From: an uncultured Sterolibacterium sp.
Lineage (GTDB): Bacteria; Pseudomonadota; Gammaproteobacteria; Burkholderiales; Rhodocyclaceae
DNA length: 64,000 bases
Reading direction: 5' to 3'
Assembly: GCA_903930535.1 (NCBI GenBank)
Contig: CAIYYX010000151.1
Coordinates: 1 to 64,000, forward strand
Of the stretch, positions 20,690 through 29,706 are shown one piece after another (position 1 is the stretch's first letter; each line of letters begins with the position of its first letter). A program made the translations under genes and the position numbers. Below the pieces are notes generated by a model. That model ran no database searches. It had not been told where the DNA came from and worked only from the letters and a program-made list of their open reading frames with translations.

Positions 20690-21613
20690 TCACCTGGCTG
20701 GAGGAACGAAGCCTGCCTCGCCCGGACCGGGCTGGGCTGCGCCGCGGCCGAAAATCAGCGATTGCGGCGCCTCGTTGATGCTTTCGATGAGCCGCCCGAG
20801 TTGGCGCGAGTTCTTGTCCAGATCATCGACCAGGGCATTGACGCGCGGCAACGTGGTGGTCGAAATCTGGCCGCCGGTGTCTGTCAGCAACTGATCGAAA
20901 TGCCTGCTGATCCCGGAAAGCGAGGCCAGCAAGGCGCGCATCTCCACAGCCATGGGCGCCGCTTCGCCGGAGGTGCGCTCGAGGTTTGCCAGGATGGCCT
21001 GGAGATGCTTCATGTTGGACTCGGAGAGCGCCGCCTTGACCCCGGCCATCACCCTGGGCAGGTCTTTCAGTGCGTCGGATGCGCCGGCCATGTTTTCCAG
21101 GGCTCGGTTCAGGTGTCCGCGCTCGTCTAACAGACGATTGAGGTTCGCGGCGATTTCCGAGACCTGCCCGGCAATGACGGTGGCGCGCTCGCCCAGGGTC
21201 TCGATCAGCGTCTTCTTGAGCGCTATGCGGGGCGGCGGATCCGAGTCCTCCAGCAACTCATCGCTCTTGCCGCTGTCTTCGAGTTCCACGTAAGTCATGC
21301 CAGTCACGCCCTGGCTGTTCAACTGTGCCGTCGTGCTCCTGGTCAGGGGAATGCTGGCAGGCAGGGTGATCCTCACCAGGATGCTGCGCCTGTCCTTGGC
21401 ATCGAGGGCGATGTCCATTACCTTGCCGACGCGGATGCCGCGAAAACGCACCTGCGACTGAGGGTTAAGACCGGTGACATTGCCCTGGGTGACCAGAAGG
21501 ATCTCGCGGGTGGCCTCGCGCTTGCCGGTAAACCACCATGCCGCCAGGACGACACAGAGGCCTAAGAGAAGAACGAAAAGGCCGGCGGCTAGCGCGTGGG
21601 CACGGTTTTCCAT
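20690..21613 (-). CDS. MCE-domain (MlaD-like) lipid transport protein
   Basis: A 307-residue inner-membrane-anchored protein. One transmembrane helix near residues 8-28 (AAGLFVLLLGLCVVLAAWW) is followed by a single MCE domain (roughly residues 38-120, with VTGLNPQSQVRFRGIRVGKV). A long alpha-helical C-terminal part, probably coiled coil, ends in a proline-rich tail. Single-MCE proteins form hexameric rings that shuttle phospholipid. It is longer than E. coli MlaD (183 residues), resembling the long periplasmic-needle forms. It follows the ATPase gene by 6 bases. Confidence 0.87.
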   Translation of the reverse strand: MENRAHALAAGLFVLLLGLCVVLAAWWFTGKREATREILLVTQGNVTGLNPQSQVRFRGIRVGKVMDIALDAKDRRSILVRITLPASIPLTRSTTAQLNSQGVTGMTYVELEDSGKSDELLEDSDPPPRIALKKTLIETLGERATVIAGQVSEIAANLNRLLDERGHLNRALENMAGASDALKDLPRVMAGVKAALSESNMKHLQAILANLERTSGEAAPMAVEMRALLASLSGISRHFDQLLTDTGGQISTTTLPRVNALVDDLDKNSRQLGRLIESINEAPQSLIFGRGAAQPGPGEAGFVPPAR

Positions 21614-21619
21614 TGTGGG

Positions 21620-22378
21620 CTAGTGGGCTTTCAAGATGCGCTGGCTGCGCTCGCTGAAGAAAAAATTGCGAATGAAGGGATGATCCAGGCCCAGGATTTC
21701 TTCAACGCTGCCAATGGCCAGTATACGCTGTTCCGCCAGCACGGCAACGCGCGTGGCGAGCTCCGCCATGGACTCCAGATCATGGGTGACGAACACCACG
21801 GTGAGACCGAGCTCCCTGCCCAGCGTGCGGATCAGATGCACGAAGCTGTCGGAGCGATCGGGGTCCAGACCCGAGGTCGGCTCGTCCAGGAGCAGCAGTT
21901 CAGGTTCCAGCGCCAAGGCGCGCGCCAGCGCCACACGCTTTGCCATGCCGCCAGAGAGCTCGGCAGGCATCATCAGCGCATGACGCGGCAGGAGCTCGAC
22001 CATGGAGAGTTTGAGCATGACGAGATCGTGGATCAGCCCCACGTCGAGACGGCGAAGTTCGCGCAGCGGAAAGGCGATGTTGTCATAGACGCTCAAGGCG
22101 GAGAACAGCGCGCCATGCTGGAAGAGCACGCCGAAGCGGCGCCGCAAGGCGCGCTCCCTCACCTCGCCGCCGCCGAATAGCGGCTCGTCGAAGAGCAGGA
22201 TCTCGCCTTCGGTCGGCGTAAGCAGGCCTATCAAAAGCTGCAGCAGCGTGGTCTTGCCGCAGCCCGAGCCGCCCACCAGGGCCACCATATCGCCGCGTTC
22301 GACCTCGATATTGATGCCGCGGCAGATCCATTCCCCCTCGTAGCGGAAGGAGAGATCTCGGATGGAAATGACGCTCAT
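21620..22378 (-). CDS. MlaF-like ABC transporter ATP-binding protein
   Basis: A 252-residue ATPase for the MCE lipid transporter. Walker A is GGSGCGKTT, the signature is PAELSGGMAKRVALARALA (the SGGM form is typical of MlaF) and Walker B is ELLLLDEPTSGLDP. I placed the start at the ATG 22376-22378, giving MSVISIRDLSFRYEG, because it overlaps the permease stop by ATGA; the open frame continues upstream antisense-style but has no homology. Confidence 0.9.
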   Translation of the reverse strand: MSVISIRDLSFRYEGEWICRGINIEVERGDMVALVGGSGCGKTTLLQLLIGLLTPTEGEILLFDEPLFGGGEVRERALRRRFGVLFQHGALFSALSVYDNIAFPLRELRRLDVGLIHDLVMLKLSMVELLPRHALMMPAELSGGMAKRVALARALALEPELLLLDEPTSGLDPDRSDSFVHLIRTLGRELGLTVVFVTHDLESMAELATRVAVLAEQRILAIGSVEEILGLDHPFIRNFFFSERSQRILKAH

Positions 22379-23508
22379 ACGCGCAATCCGATTTCGCGCA
22401 TGACAATGGCGAAGACGGCATCGGCCAGAATCACCAAGGTGATCGCCGTCACCACCGACGCGGTGGTGTTGGCCGACAGGCTTTCCGTGTTGGGGCGAAC
22501 GCGCAGGCCGAAATGGCAGGCGATGAGCCCCACCAGGATGCCGAAGACCAAGCCCTTGGACAAGCCTATCCAGAGATTGGAGACGGCTACCGCCCTGGGC
22601 AGGGTGGCGATGAAATAGCCATAGGAAATGTCGAGCTGGATCTGCGCCGATACCATGCCGCCAATCAGCGCAATGGCGGTGGTCCATAGCACCAGGAGAG
22701 GCATGGTCACGGCCAGCGCCACAACCTTCGGCAGTATCAGGCGCTGGCTGCGCGAGACGCCCATCGCCGCCAGGGCGTCTATTTCATCGGTGACCCGCAT
22801 GACGCCGAGCTGTGCAGTCATCGCCGAGCCGGAGCGGCCGGCAACCAGCACCGCCACCAGCAGAGGTCCGAGCTCACGGATGATGCCCAGGCCGACGATG
22901 TTGATGATATAAATATCGGCGCCGAAATTCCGCAGCTGCAGGGCAGAAAGAAAGGACAGCACCACACCGATGAGGAAACCGACCAGCGCGGTGACCGGCA
23001 TGGAGCGCACCCCGCTCTTGTACATATTGGCGGAGATTTCGCGCCACGGGATGGCGCTTGGATGGCGCACGAGATAGGCGATATCGAGCAACAACCTGCC
23101 GATGAGGCTGGTGAAATCGGAAACATGGCGAAACAGGCGAAGCGCACCCGTGCCTATCGACAGCAGCCAGGCGAAGCGCTGGGAAGCTGGCATCAGGCCC
23201 GATCTTTCTCGGTCGGCGGCGGCGATGCGCTCGAAGATGGCGAGCTGTTCCGGGCTTGCCTGCAGCAACTGCGGCAGGCTTCGTCGCCAGGCGCGCCAGA
23301 GAAGCATGGCGCCGGTGCTGTCCAAGGCAGCGATATTCAGACAGTTCCAGTTCACTTTCTTTACACTCGCATGCCGAGCCAAATGCTGCTGCAGCGCCGC
23401 CAGGCTTTCTGCCAGGGCGCCCAGAGTCCATTCCCCGGAAAGCCTGAGTTCCAGCGCGCCATCGGCGAGCGCGCGGACATCGATGCCGGGCGGTGAATGA
23501 TTTCTCAT
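22375..23508 (-). CDS. MlaE-like permease with N-terminal STAS domain
   Basis: A 377-residue protein joining two parts. Residues 1-110 look like a STAS domain (LRLSGEWTLGALAESLA, with NIAALDSTGAMLLWR around the usual serine site). The rest is an MlaE-family permease with about five membrane segments and the conserved ELGPLLVAVLVAGRSGSAMTA motif. In E. coli, MlaE and the STAS protein MlaB are separate; here the STAS part is fused to the permease, so no separate MlaB is needed. It is the first gene of the operon permease-ATPase-MCE-lipoprotein, 16 bases after ppx. Confidence 0.9.
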   Translation of the reverse strand: MRNHSPPGIDVRALADGALELRLSGEWTLGALAESLAALQQHLARHASVKKVNWNCLNIAALDSTGAMLLWRAWRRSLPQLLQASPEQLAIFERIAAADRERSGLMPASQRFAWLLSIGTGALRLFRHVSDFTSLIGRLLLDIAYLVRHPSAIPWREISANMYKSGVRSMPVTALVGFLIGVVLSFLSALQLRNFGADIYIINIVGLGIIRELGPLLVAVLVAGRSGSAMTAQLGVMRVTDEIDALAAMGVSRSQRLILPKVVALAVTMPLLVLWTTAIALIGGMVSAQIQLDISYGYFIATLPRAVAVSNLWIGLSKGLVFGILVGLIACHFGLRVRPNTESLSANTTASVVTAITLVILADAVFAIVMREIGLRV

Positions 23509-23524
23509 GCGCTGGCTTCCACGC

Positions 23525-25030
23525 TCAGACCGGCATCGGCTTTTCCCGCCTCAGCTTGAGCTCCATGCCTATGCTGGCCCACTGCCGCGCTTCTTCGTCG
23601 AGAGCCGCGGCGGTCAGCGGCGAGGCGGCGAGCCAGTCGCCAGCGGAGGCGAGATGAAAGCCGCGCTCGGAAACGGCGACTTCCAGCTCAGGGGCCGCGC
23701 CATCGTCGCGGGCGCGATGCAAGAGTGCGGCCAGCCGCAGGCAGAAGATCAAGAGCCAGTCGCGCGGCTCGCGCGTCGAGGCGGAGACGCGTTCCAATTT
23801 GCCGCGGTGGGCGAGCACGATGCGCGACAGCCTCTCCTGGTCCATCCGGGAAAAGCCCGGCATGTCGGCATTGGCGAGAATATAGGCGCTATGCTTGTGA
23901 TAGCTCGAATGCGCCACGGAAATCCCGATCTCGTGCAGACGCGCAGCCCAGATCAGGAATTGGGCGTCGGGATGGTCGGGATCTTCGGCTTCGGGCAGGA
24001 GCTGAGTGAGCAGATGCTGCGCACGCATCGCAACCCGGCCCGCCTGGCGCCTATCGACTTCGTAGCGCCTCATGAACTGGCCGACCGAGGCTTCGCGCTG
24101 ATCATCGTGGTGATGGCGGCCGAGCAGGTCGTAGAGCACGCCAAGGCGCAAGGCGCCCTCGGAGAAGGTCATGCGCGCGAGGCCGAACTCCTTGAATACT
24201 GCCGCCATGATGGCAAGCCCCCCCGGCAAGACCAGGACGCGATCCGATCGCAGTCCCTGGAGTTCCAGGGCCCCGATGTCGCCGGCTTTCAGGAATGCGG
24301 CCTTCAGGCGTTCCAGTCCTTCCTGGGTGATGCCCGTTTCACCGTCGGGATTCATGCCATTCAATTCCAGCAGATCGGCGATGGCCTTGGCTGTACCCGA
24401 GGAGCCGACCGCCTCCTCCCAGCCCGTCTCGCGATAGGTGGCAACAATGGCTTGCAGCTCCTTCCTCGCGGCCAGCTCGGCCTCCTTCATGGCATGTTTG
24501 TCTGCCCGGCCGCGCGGAAAATATTTCAGGCTGTGGCTCACACAACCCATGTAAAGGGATTCGAGTTGCAGCGGGGAGAAGTTGCGGCCGATGATGAATT
24601 CCGTGGAGCCGCCGCCGATATCGACAACCAGGTGCTGCGTTTTCGGATTGGGCAGGGTATGGGCGACGCCGAGGTAGATCAGGCGCGCTTCCTCGCGGCC
24701 AGCGATGACCTCGATGGGAAAACCGAGCGCGGCCTCGGCCTGGGCCAGAAATTGCGGCGCATTCTTCGCCACCCGGAGGGTGTTGGTCGCCACCGCGCGC
24801 ACCGCGCCCGGGACAAAACCGCGCAGGCGCTCACCGAAACGGGAGAGCGCCTCCAGGGCGCGCAGTTGCGAGGCGCCGTCCAGCGTCTTCTCGGCATTGA
24901 GGCCGGCCGCCAGCCGCACCGATTCCTTCAGGGAGTCCAGCGGGTAGATCTGGTTGCCGATCACCCTGCCCACCTGCAGGCGGAAGCTGTTGGATCCCAG
25001 ATCGACGGCGGCGACGAGTTCGTAGCTCAA
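23525..25030 (-). CDS. ppx: Exopolyphosphatase / guanosine pentaphosphatase (Ppx/GppA family)
   Basis: A 501-residue enzyme that removes terminal phosphates from polyphosphate. The ASKHA-fold motif VAAVDLGSNSFRLQVGRV is at the N-terminus, followed by the phosphate-2 loop VDIGGGSTEFIIG; the C-terminal part is an HD-like helical domain. I prefer TTG 25028-25030 as start because AAGGGA stands six bases upstream and it gives the family N-terminus; GTG at 25046-25048 would add six residues. The gene is divergent from ppk1, whose product makes polyphosphate, so the pair controls polyphosphate level. Linkage to ppk1 supports Ppx over GppA. Confidence 0.9.
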   Translation of the reverse strand: MSYELVAAVDLGSNSFRLQVGRVIGNQIYPLDSLKESVRLAAGLNAEKTLDGASQLRALEALSRFGERLRGFVPGAVRAVATNTLRVAKNAPQFLAQAEAALGFPIEVIAGREEARLIYLGVAHTLPNPKTQHLVVDIGGGSTEFIIGRNFSPLQLESLYMGCVSHSLKYFPRGRADKHAMKEAELAARKELQAIVATYRETGWEEAVGSSGTAKAIADLLELNGMNPDGETGITQEGLERLKAAFLKAGDIGALELQGLRSDRVLVLPGGLAIMAAVFKEFGLARMTFSEGALRLGVLYDLLGRHHHDDQREASVGQFMRRYEVDRRQAGRVAMRAQHLLTQLLPEAEDPDHPDAQFLIWAARLHEIGISVAHSSYHKHSAYILANADMPGFSRMDQERLSRIVLAHRGKLERVSASTREPRDWLLIFCLRLAALLHRARDDGAAPELEVAVSERGFHLASAGDWLAASPLTAAALDEEARQWASIGMELKLRREKPMPV

Positions 25031-25070
25031 GGCAGTTCCCTTTTTCACTGCGGCATTCTACCCTCCGATG

Positions 25071-25099
25071 AAGACGCAAAGAGGTCTATGCAATACAAT
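25071..25099 (+). promoter_or_regulatory. Weak candidate promoter for ppk1
   Basis: TACAAT at 25094-25099 is a 5-of-6 -10 box placed 31 bases before the ppk1 ATG. At the right spacing, the -35 position 25071-25076 (AAGACG) matches only in GAC. No Pho-box was evident by eye. Confidence 0.3.
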
Positions 25100-25129
25100 T
25101 GAGCCATACAAGCGCAGCCGGAGAGGCCC

Positions 25130-27202
25130 ATGTCCGTTGCCCACCGCTATCCCGCAGAACATTTCCTCAACAGGGAACTGTCGCTGCTCGCCTTCAACCG
25201 CCGCGTCCTGGCGCAAGCCGCCGACCCGCGCGTGCCGCTCCTGGAGCGGCTACGTTTCCTGTGCATCGTCTCGTCGAATCTCGACGAGTTCTTCGAGATC
25301 CGCGTCGCCGGCCTCAAGGAGCAGATCAAGCTCGGCAGCCACAACGCCGACAGCGACGGCCTGCCGCCGCAGGAATTGTTCCGCCGCGTCGGCCGCGAGG
25401 CGCATGTGCTGATCGCCGAGCAGTACGCCCTGCTGAACGACGATATCCTGCCGGGTCTCGCCGCAGAAGGCATCGTCTTCTTCCGCCGCAGCCTATGGAC
25501 TGAGGAGCAAAGCGCCTGGATACGCAATTATTTCCTGCGCGAGGTGATGCCGGTATTGACGCCTATCGGTCTGGACCCGGCCCACCCCTTCCCGCGCGTG
25601 CTCAACAAGAGTCTGAACTTCGCCGTCGAACTGGAGGGCACGGATGCCTTCGGCCGCAGCTCTGGCGCCGCCATCGTCCAGGCGCCGCGCGCCCTGCCGC
25701 GCGTGATCAGATTGCCCCGGGAACTCACCGGGATCGACTACGGCTTCGTATTCCTTTCCTCCATCTTGCACCAGCATGTCGACGAACTGTTCTCGGGCAT
25801 GAACATACTGGGCTGCTACCAGTTCCGCGTGACGCGAAACTCCGACCTTTTCCTTGACGATGAGGAAGTGAAAAACCTGCGCACAGCGCTGCAGGGAGAA
25901 CTGCCGCAGCGCCATCTGGGCGATGCGGTCCGACTCGAAGTGGCCGACAGCTGCTCGGAGGTGATGACGGACTTCCTGCTGCAGCAGTTCGGTCTTGGCC
26001 GGGAGGATCTTTTCCGCGTTCCGGGCATCGTCAATCTGGTGCGTCTGATCTCCATCCCGGACCAGGTCGATCGCCCCGAACTGAAATACGCACCCTTCCA
26101 GCCAGGCCTGCCCAAGATCATGGCCAAGCGCTATGACATCTTCGCCAGCATCAGGAAACAGGACATCCTGCTCCACCACCCCTTCCAGTCCTTCACCCCG
26201 GTGATCCAGTTGCTGCAACAAGCGGCCGACGACAGCCAAGTGGTGGCGATCAAGATGACCGTCTATCGCACCGGCACAGACTCGGTCCTGATGGAACACC
26301 TGTTGCGTGCAGCGAGGCAGGGCAAGGAAGTGACGGTTGTCGTGGAGCTGATGGCGCGCTTCGACGAGGAGGCCAATCTAGATATCGCGGGTCGCCTGGA
26401 GGAAGTCGGCGCCCATGTCGTGTATGGCGTATTCGGCTACAAGACCCATGCCAAGATGCTGATGGTGCTGCGCCGTGAAGACTCAGGCTACCGCCGCTAT
26501 GTGCATCTGGGAACGGGCAACTACCATCCGCGCACCACGCGCTTTTACACCGACTTCGGTCTCATCACTTCGCGCGAGGAGATCTCCGACGACGTCAATG
26601 AGGTGTTCAAGCAGATCACGGGTCTGGGCAAGCACAAGGCCCTGAACCATCTGCTGCAGGCCCCCTTCACCCTGCATGCCTCCATGCTCGCCATGATTCG
26701 CGCCGAGACGGAAGCCGCGCGCGCCGGGCGCAAAGCGAAAATCATCGCCAAGATGAATTCGCTGCTCGAACCCGAAATCATCGAGGCACTCTACGAAGCA
26801 TCGCAGGCGGGCGTCAAGGTCGATCTGATCGTGCGCGGCGTCTGCGCCCTGCGCCCCGGCGTCAAAGGGCTCTCCGAGCACATCCGGGTGCGCTCGGTGA
26901 TAGGCCGTTTCCTCGAGCACTCGCGCATTTTCTACTTTCATGCCGAGGGCGAAGAGAAGCTTTATCTCTCCAGCGCCGACTGGATGGAGAGAAACTTCTT
27001 CCGCCGCATCGAAGCCGCCTTCCCGATTCTCGATCCCAAGCTCAAGCGCCGCGTCATCAGGGAGGGATTGCGGCCCTACCTCGCCGACAACAGCCAGGCC
27101 TGGGACATGGACTCCGAAGGCGGGTTCGCCATACCCGCGACGCAACGTGAGCGGGCCTGCGCCCAGGAATTGCTGCTCTCAGAACTGTCTGAACAAGGCT
27201 GA
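25130..27202 (+). CDS. ppk1: Polyphosphate kinase 1
   Basis: Ppk1 polymerises the terminal phosphate of ATP into polyphosphate, reversibly. At 690 residues it has the standard length. The N-terminal domain shows NRELSLLAFNRRVL and SSNLDEFFEIRVAGL. The catalytic core has VFGYKTHAKMLMV, whose histidine (about residue 440) corresponds to the autophosphorylated histidine of E. coli Ppk, followed by HLGTGNYHPRTTRFYTD and the C-terminal RFLEHSRIFYFHAEGEEKLY. A GGAGAGG ribosome site precedes the ATG. It is divergently paired with ppx across a gap of about 100 bases. Confidence 0.96.
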   Translation: MSVAHRYPAEHFLNRELSLLAFNRRVLAQAADPRVPLLERLRFLCIVSSNLDEFFEIRVAGLKEQIKLGSHNADSDGLPPQELFRRVGREAHVLIAEQYALLNDDILPGLAAEGIVFFRRSLWTEEQSAWIRNYFLREVMPVLTPIGLDPAHPFPRVLNKSLNFAVELEGTDAFGRSSGAAIVQAPRALPRVIRLPRELTGIDYGFVFLSSILHQHVDELFSGMNILGCYQFRVTRNSDLFLDDEEVKNLRTALQGELPQRHLGDAVRLEVADSCSEVMTDFLLQQFGLGREDLFRVPGIVNLVRLISIPDQVDRPELKYAPFQPGLPKIMAKRYDIFASIRKQDILLHHPFQSFTPVIQLLQQAADDSQVVAIKMTVYRTGTDSVLMEHLLRAARQGKEVTVVVELMARFDEEANLDIAGRLEEVGAHVVYGVFGYKTHAKMLMVLRREDSGYRRYVHLGTGNYHPRTTRFYTDFGLITSREEISDDVNEVFKQITGLGKHKALNHLLQAPFTLHASMLAMIRAETEAARAGRKAKIIAKMNSLLEPEIIEALYEASQAGVKVDLIVRGVCALRPGVKGLSEHIRVRSVIGRFLEHSRIFYFHAEGEEKLYLSSADWMERNFFRRIEAAFPILDPKLKRRVIREGLRPYLADNSQAWDMDSEGGFAIPATQRERACAQELLLSELSEQG

Positions 27203-27206
27203 GAGT

Positions 27207-27389
27207 TTAAGCACCCATCTCTGCAGCCCGTTCATTTGCGCTGACGACCTTGGCGTAAATCCCCTGCAGACCCGCCATGAATGCCGCATGGACCTCGCGC
27301 GCGGGCACCGATACACAGCCAAGTGACAGCGCCATGGCGCCGGCGGGAAAATAATCGTTCTGGATGTCTATGATGAGCAGCGGTTTCAT
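27207..27389 (-). pseudogene. Internally deleted isochorismatase-family (cysteine hydrolase) remnant
   Basis: A 60-residue open frame. It begins MKPLLIIDIQNDYFPAGAMA, the standard N-terminus of isochorismatase-like hydrolases (with the catalytic Asp region IDIQNDYFP), and after a few residues continues VPAREVHAAFMAGLQGIYAKV, which is the family's C-terminal segment. Members are usually about 180-200 residues, so roughly 120-130 central residues, including the catalytic Lys and Cys, are missing without a frameshift. It is most likely a dead gene left by an in-frame deletion; a functional micro-protein is possible but unsupported. It lies between ppk1 and relA. Confidence 0.75.
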
Positions 27390-27403
27390 TTCCTTTCAAA
27401 CCA

Positions 27404-29581
27404 TCAGCCGCGCCAGGCGCCGACCACGCCCGGGACTTCGCGCACCAGGGTCAGGATGCGCTGCAATTGTGGTACGCCGGCTAACTCGATGGTGAAGGCC
27501 ATGCGCGCCTCATTGGCCCTGGACAAGGTTTTGACCGCGGTGACATTGATTTTCTCGCGCGACAGCACTTCCGAGATGTCGCGCAGCAGGCCCTGCCGGT
27601 CCGTGGCATCGACGACCAGATTCACCGCATAGAGGGCATCGGGCTTGCCCTGACCCCACTCCGCGCTGATGACTCTTTCCGGATTCTTCGCCGCCATGTT
27701 GCGGTAATTCACGCATTCGATGCGGTGTATGGAAACACCCTTGCCGCGCGTGACGAAACCCGAGATGGCATCAGGAGGCGCTGGCTTGCAGCAGCGACCG
27801 AGGGTGGTGAGCAGTTTGTCTACGCCGACGACGAGAATGCCGCCGCCGGCCGCACCCAGCTTGCTGCGCCGGGTATGGATCTCAGGCTCGGCCAGCAAGG
27901 GCGCGGCCGTTCCGCGCAGCGCCACCTGCAATTGACGCATGCCGACCTCGCCGCGACCGGCGGCGAGATAGAGTTCCTCGCCGCCCTTGAAGCCGAGCTT
28001 CTGCGCCAGGTCCTCGATGTTCGCCTGGGTCTGGCCCTCGCGCTGCAGTTCGCGCAGGATGAAAGTGCGGCCGGAAGCCTGGGTGTCGGCCTCCTCCTGG
28101 ACGGTGAACCACTGCTTGACCTTCTGCTTTGCCCGGTTGGTGGCGAGATAGCCCTGGGCGGGATTGAGCCAGTCGCGCGAGGGTCCGCCCTGCTTGGCAG
28201 CGACGATCTCGACGCGCTGGCCGTTGGCCAGCGGAGTATTGAGCGGCACCAGTTGGCCATCGACGCGCGCGCCGCGGCAGCGATGTCCGAGGTCTGTATG
28301 GACTCTATAGGCGAAATCGATGGGCGTGGCGCCACGCGCCAGATCGATGACGCGCCCCTGCGGCGTCAGGATGTAGATGGTGTCGTCGAGCGCTGCGCGT
28401 TTGAACTGCTGTACCCACTCGGCGCTGTCGGTGATCTCGTCGCGCCAGGAAAGGAGCTGGCGCAACCAGGCGATTTTCTCATCATAGACGGAGTCGCTGC
28501 GGGTGGCTGCCTCCTTGTAACGCCAGTGCGCAGCCACGCCCAACTCGGCATGGCGGTGCATCTCCTGAGTGCGGATTTGCACTTCCAGAGCGGCGCCGTC
28601 CTCGACCATCACCGCGGTATGCAAGGAGCGGTAATCATTTCCCTTGGGATGGGAGATGTAATCGTCGAATTCGCCGTGTATCGGCTGCCAGAGATGATGA
28701 ACGATGCCCAGCGCCCCGTAGCAGTCCTTCACCTCGGCCACCAGGACGCGCAGCGCGCGCACGTCATAGACCTCGGAAAACTCCAGGTTCTTGCCGCGCA
28801 TCTTGCTCCAGATGCTGTAGATGTGTTTGGGCCGGCCATGAACTTCGGCGATGATGCCGCTCGCAGCCAGTTCCTCCTTCAGCCGATTGATGGCCGAGGC
28901 GATGAACTGTTCGCGCTCCAGTCGCTTCTCGTCCAGCATTCTGGCGATGCGCTTGTAGGTCTCGGGCTCTAAGAAGCGGAAGGAAAGATCCTCAAGCTCC
29001 CATTTCAGCTGCCAGACGCCCAGCCTGTTGGCCAGAGGCGCGTAGATATCGAGGCTCTCCTTGGCCGTCTCCTCTCTCTGCGCTCCGCGCTGTCCCTCAT
29101 CGGTGAAATAGCGCAGCGACTGGGTGCGACTGGCCAGGCGCAGCAGCACCACGCGCACATCCTCAACCATCGCCAGAAGCATCTTGCGCAGGGTCTCGGT
29201 CTGCGCCCTCACCTCCGTGCCATGCGACCGCGACAGGAGGCGCAGGCCGTTCAGGCGGGCGAGGCCCAGGACCAGCTGCGCCACGGCTTCGCCGAAGTCT
29301 TTTTCTATCCTGTCCTTGGCATCTTCGAGATGATTGGGAACAGCGAAGAGCAGGGCGGCGATACGGGTTTCCAGATCGAGATTGAGCGAGGCCGCGATCA
29401 GGGCCATGCCGATCGCGTGCGACAGCACCCCCTCGCCTGTGCCCAGCCTTGCGTCGCCATACAATTCTGCGACAAGCGTGAGGGCGCGTTCCAGCGGCGG
29501 GCGTGCAGGGTCTGGCAGACCGGCGGCGAGGCGCTCCACCTGCGCCTCGTCAGCAATCGGCTGGTGAGTGACTGAGACCAC
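27404..29581 (-). CDS. relA: (p)ppGpp synthetase RelA
   Basis: A 725-residue RelA/SpoT homologue that makes the alarmone (p)ppGpp on starved ribosomes. Domain order: degenerate HD hydrolase domain (residues about 30-180), RelA_SpoT synthetase domain (HPKGNDYRSLHTAVM region), TGS (DTIYILTPQGRVIDLARG), zinc-finger-like ZFD (LLTTLGRCCKPAPPDAISG) and a C-terminal ACT domain. The HD region reads ALLFAVPNHLED where active hydrolases have LLHDTLED-like sequence, so it is a synthetase-only RelA rather than SpoT. I suggest GTG 29579-29581 as start (VSVTHQPIADEA); a TTG at 29624-29626 is also in frame. Confidence 0.92.
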   Translation of the reverse strand: MVSVTHQPIADEAQVERLAAGLPDPARPPLERALTLVAELYGDARLGTGEGVLSHAIGMALIAASLNLDLETRIAALLFAVPNHLEDAKDRIEKDFGEAVAQLVLGLARLNGLRLLSRSHGTEVRAQTETLRKMLLAMVEDVRVVLLRLASRTQSLRYFTDEGQRGAQREETAKESLDIYAPLANRLGVWQLKWELEDLSFRFLEPETYKRIARMLDEKRLEREQFIASAINRLKEELAASGIIAEVHGRPKHIYSIWSKMRGKNLEFSEVYDVRALRVLVAEVKDCYGALGIVHHLWQPIHGEFDDYISHPKGNDYRSLHTAVMVEDGAALEVQIRTQEMHRHAELGVAAHWRYKEAATRSDSVYDEKIAWLRQLLSWRDEITDSAEWVQQFKRAALDDTIYILTPQGRVIDLARGATPIDFAYRVHTDLGHRCRGARVDGQLVPLNTPLANGQRVEIVAAKQGGPSRDWLNPAQGYLATNRAKQKVKQWFTVQEEADTQASGRTFILRELQREGQTQANIEDLAQKLGFKGGEELYLAAGRGEVGMRQLQVALRGTAAPLLAEPEIHTRRSKLGAAGGGILVVGVDKLLTTLGRCCKPAPPDAISGFVTRGKGVSIHRIECVNYRNMAAKNPERVISAEWGQGKPDALYAVNLVVDATDRQGLLRDISEVLSREKINVTAVKTLSRANEARMAFTIELAGVPQLQRILTLVREVPGVVGAWRG

Positions 29582-29663
29582 TTGATGGGGAAGCCAAAGG
29601 TGACAATTATGCCCTAAAGGGCACAAGTGCCACTATGCGGATGTCACGAATCATGGAGGATAC

Positions 29664-29703
29664 GCGGGATGTCGATGGGGACACCCGGACGGATGCAACC
29701 CGC
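29664..29703. repeat. Partial bimodular repeat, copy D
   Basis: GTCGATGGGGAC is followed by ACCCGGACGGATGCAACCCGC. This matches the second module of the repeat family (GGAGACACCCGGACGGGTGTAGCC-like) with a few changes. The ends GCGGG (29664) and CCCGC (to 29703) are inverted. It lies in the gap between relA and the KorC-like gene and almost touches the stop of the latter (29707-29709). Confidence 0.6.
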
Positions 29704-29706
29704 TAG

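Noticed and set aside
22379-22687. N-terminal extension of the MlaF-like ATPase
   Set aside because: The open frame continues upstream, but it overlaps the permease gene, has no ATPase homology, and the ATG at 22376-22378 overlaps the permease stop in the usual coupled way.
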